Positions 63,532-64,000 of a DNA stretch of 64,000 nt are shown one piece after another. The notes under the pieces are model-generated. The model made no database searches and was not told where the DNA came from. It worked only from the letters and a program-made list of their open reading frames with translations. Numbering within the stretch: the first letter of the stretch is position 1; the number at the start of each line of letters is the position of its first letter. Source of the DNA: Siccirubricoccus sp. G192 (GTDB lineage: Bacteria > Pseudomonadota > Alphaproteobacteria > Acetobacterales > Acetobacteraceae); the NCBI RefSeq assembly GCF_019084075.1, contig NZ_JAHREN010000001.1, forward strand, positions 930,001 through 994,000, given 5' to 3'. The position numbers were made by a program, and so were the translations under genes.

Positions 63532-64000
63532 TCACGCCGTGGCGAAGCTGGCGGCCAGGCTCTCGAAGAGCGGCAGGCCGCTGGTGCCGTCGATCGCCGG
63601 GTCCACCTGATTCTCGGGATGGGGCATCAGGCCGAGCACGCGGAGATTGGGCGACAGGATGCCGGCGATGCTGCGGGCGCTGCCGTTGCGGTTGGCGGCC
63701 TCCGTCACCTCGCCTTCCGGGGTCGTGTAGCGGAGCGCGACGAGGTTCTCGCCCTCCAGCCGGTCGAGCGTCGCCGCATCGGCGAAGTAGTTGCCATCGC
63801 CATGCGCCATGGTGGAGCGGAAGACCTGGCCGCGCTGGAAGCGGTTGGTGAAGGGCGTGTCGCTGCGCTCCACCCGCATGTGGCAATCCATGGAAAGGAA
63901 GCGCAGCGGCGCGTTCTGCAGCAGCGCGCCCGGCAGCATCCCGGCCTCGCAGAGGATCTGGAAGCCGTTGCAGACGCCGAGCACATGGCCGCCCCGCCCG
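63532..64000 (-). CDS. purQ: Phosphoribosylformylglycinamidine synthase subunit PurQ (5' partial)
   Basis: The last 155 residues of the class I glutaminase that supplies ammonia to PurL. The nucleophile Cys is in [20 protein letters not shown], and the catalytic His and Glu are in [13 protein letters not shown] near the end. The start lies beyond the window edge on the plus-strand right side. It is followed by purL after 8 bases. Confidence 0.95.
   Translation of the reverse strand, partial: GRGGHVLGVCNGFQILCEAGMLPGALLQNAPLRFLSMDCHMRVERSDTPFTNRFQRGQVFRSTMAHGDGNYFADAATLDRLEGENLVALRYTTPEGEVTEAANRNGSARSIAGILSPNLRVLGLMPHPENQVDPAIDGTSGLPLFESLAASFATA

Overview
The window looks like chromosomal DNA of a high-GC alphaproteobacterium, most probably an Acetobacteraceae (Roseomonas-like) member. 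The reasons are the very GC-rich codon use, a COQ9-family gene, hisZ next to purA, an alphaproteobacterial RpoH, a HisKA_2-type kinase, a Bug-type solute receptor, and a purL-bolA-grxD cluster. The family-level placement is an inference from gene content, not from a marker-gene tree.

Layout. 0-6.4 kb is a catabolic neighbourhood: two glutathione transferases, a class III CoA-transferase, an MFS exporter, an enolase-superfamily enzyme, a class V aminotransferase and a carboxymuconolactone decarboxylase-like protein. 6.4-8.0 kb is a lower-GC acyltransferase with a direct repeat upstream. 8.1-24.1 kb is core genome: rpsU, def-COQ9, a polytopic membrane protein, hisZ-purA, a light- or redox-type GAF histidine kinase, prfC, a P-type ATPase with a CBS-BON protein, a VOC protein, rpoH, rluD and DUF6476. 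A tRNA-Glu(CTC) at 24.24 kb is followed at once by a broken tyrosine integrase. A second integrase fragment lies at 40.8 kb. The stretch between them is accessory DNA: an Rnk-like protein, a GH15 glucoamylase, a transposase remnant, a CzcCBA metal efflux operon, and a cluster of small secreted PepSY-type proteins with a cytochrome b561-like protein and an OmpR-type two-component system.

Next come an orphan antitoxin, a 4.9 kb secreted animal-type haem peroxidase with RTX repeats (broken by five indels), a second two-component system, a DHA2 exporter, and a three-subunit nitrile hydratase/thiocyanate hydrolase-like enzyme. The last part is mostly housekeeping: coaBC, dut, a MoeB/HesA protein, a TauD dioxygenase with a Bug receptor, a family 2 glycosyltransferase, grxD, bolA, purL and the start-truncated purQ.

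Two points stand out. First, three promoters in the metal region (35.8, 36.4 and 39.8 kb) share 11-bp-phased CTGACA/GGTCAG half-sites, the geometry of OmpR/PhoB-type operators, and two of them are near-identical duplicated divergent promoters. They tie czcCBA, the PepSY proteins and the local response regulator gene into a likely small metal-stress regulon. Second, about twelve otherwise convincing genes or gene parts are interrupted by single-base indels, mostly one extra base in G/C runs. This looks like residual assembly error rather than decay, so apparent oddities such as the CoaBC-Dut fusion should be read with that in mind.
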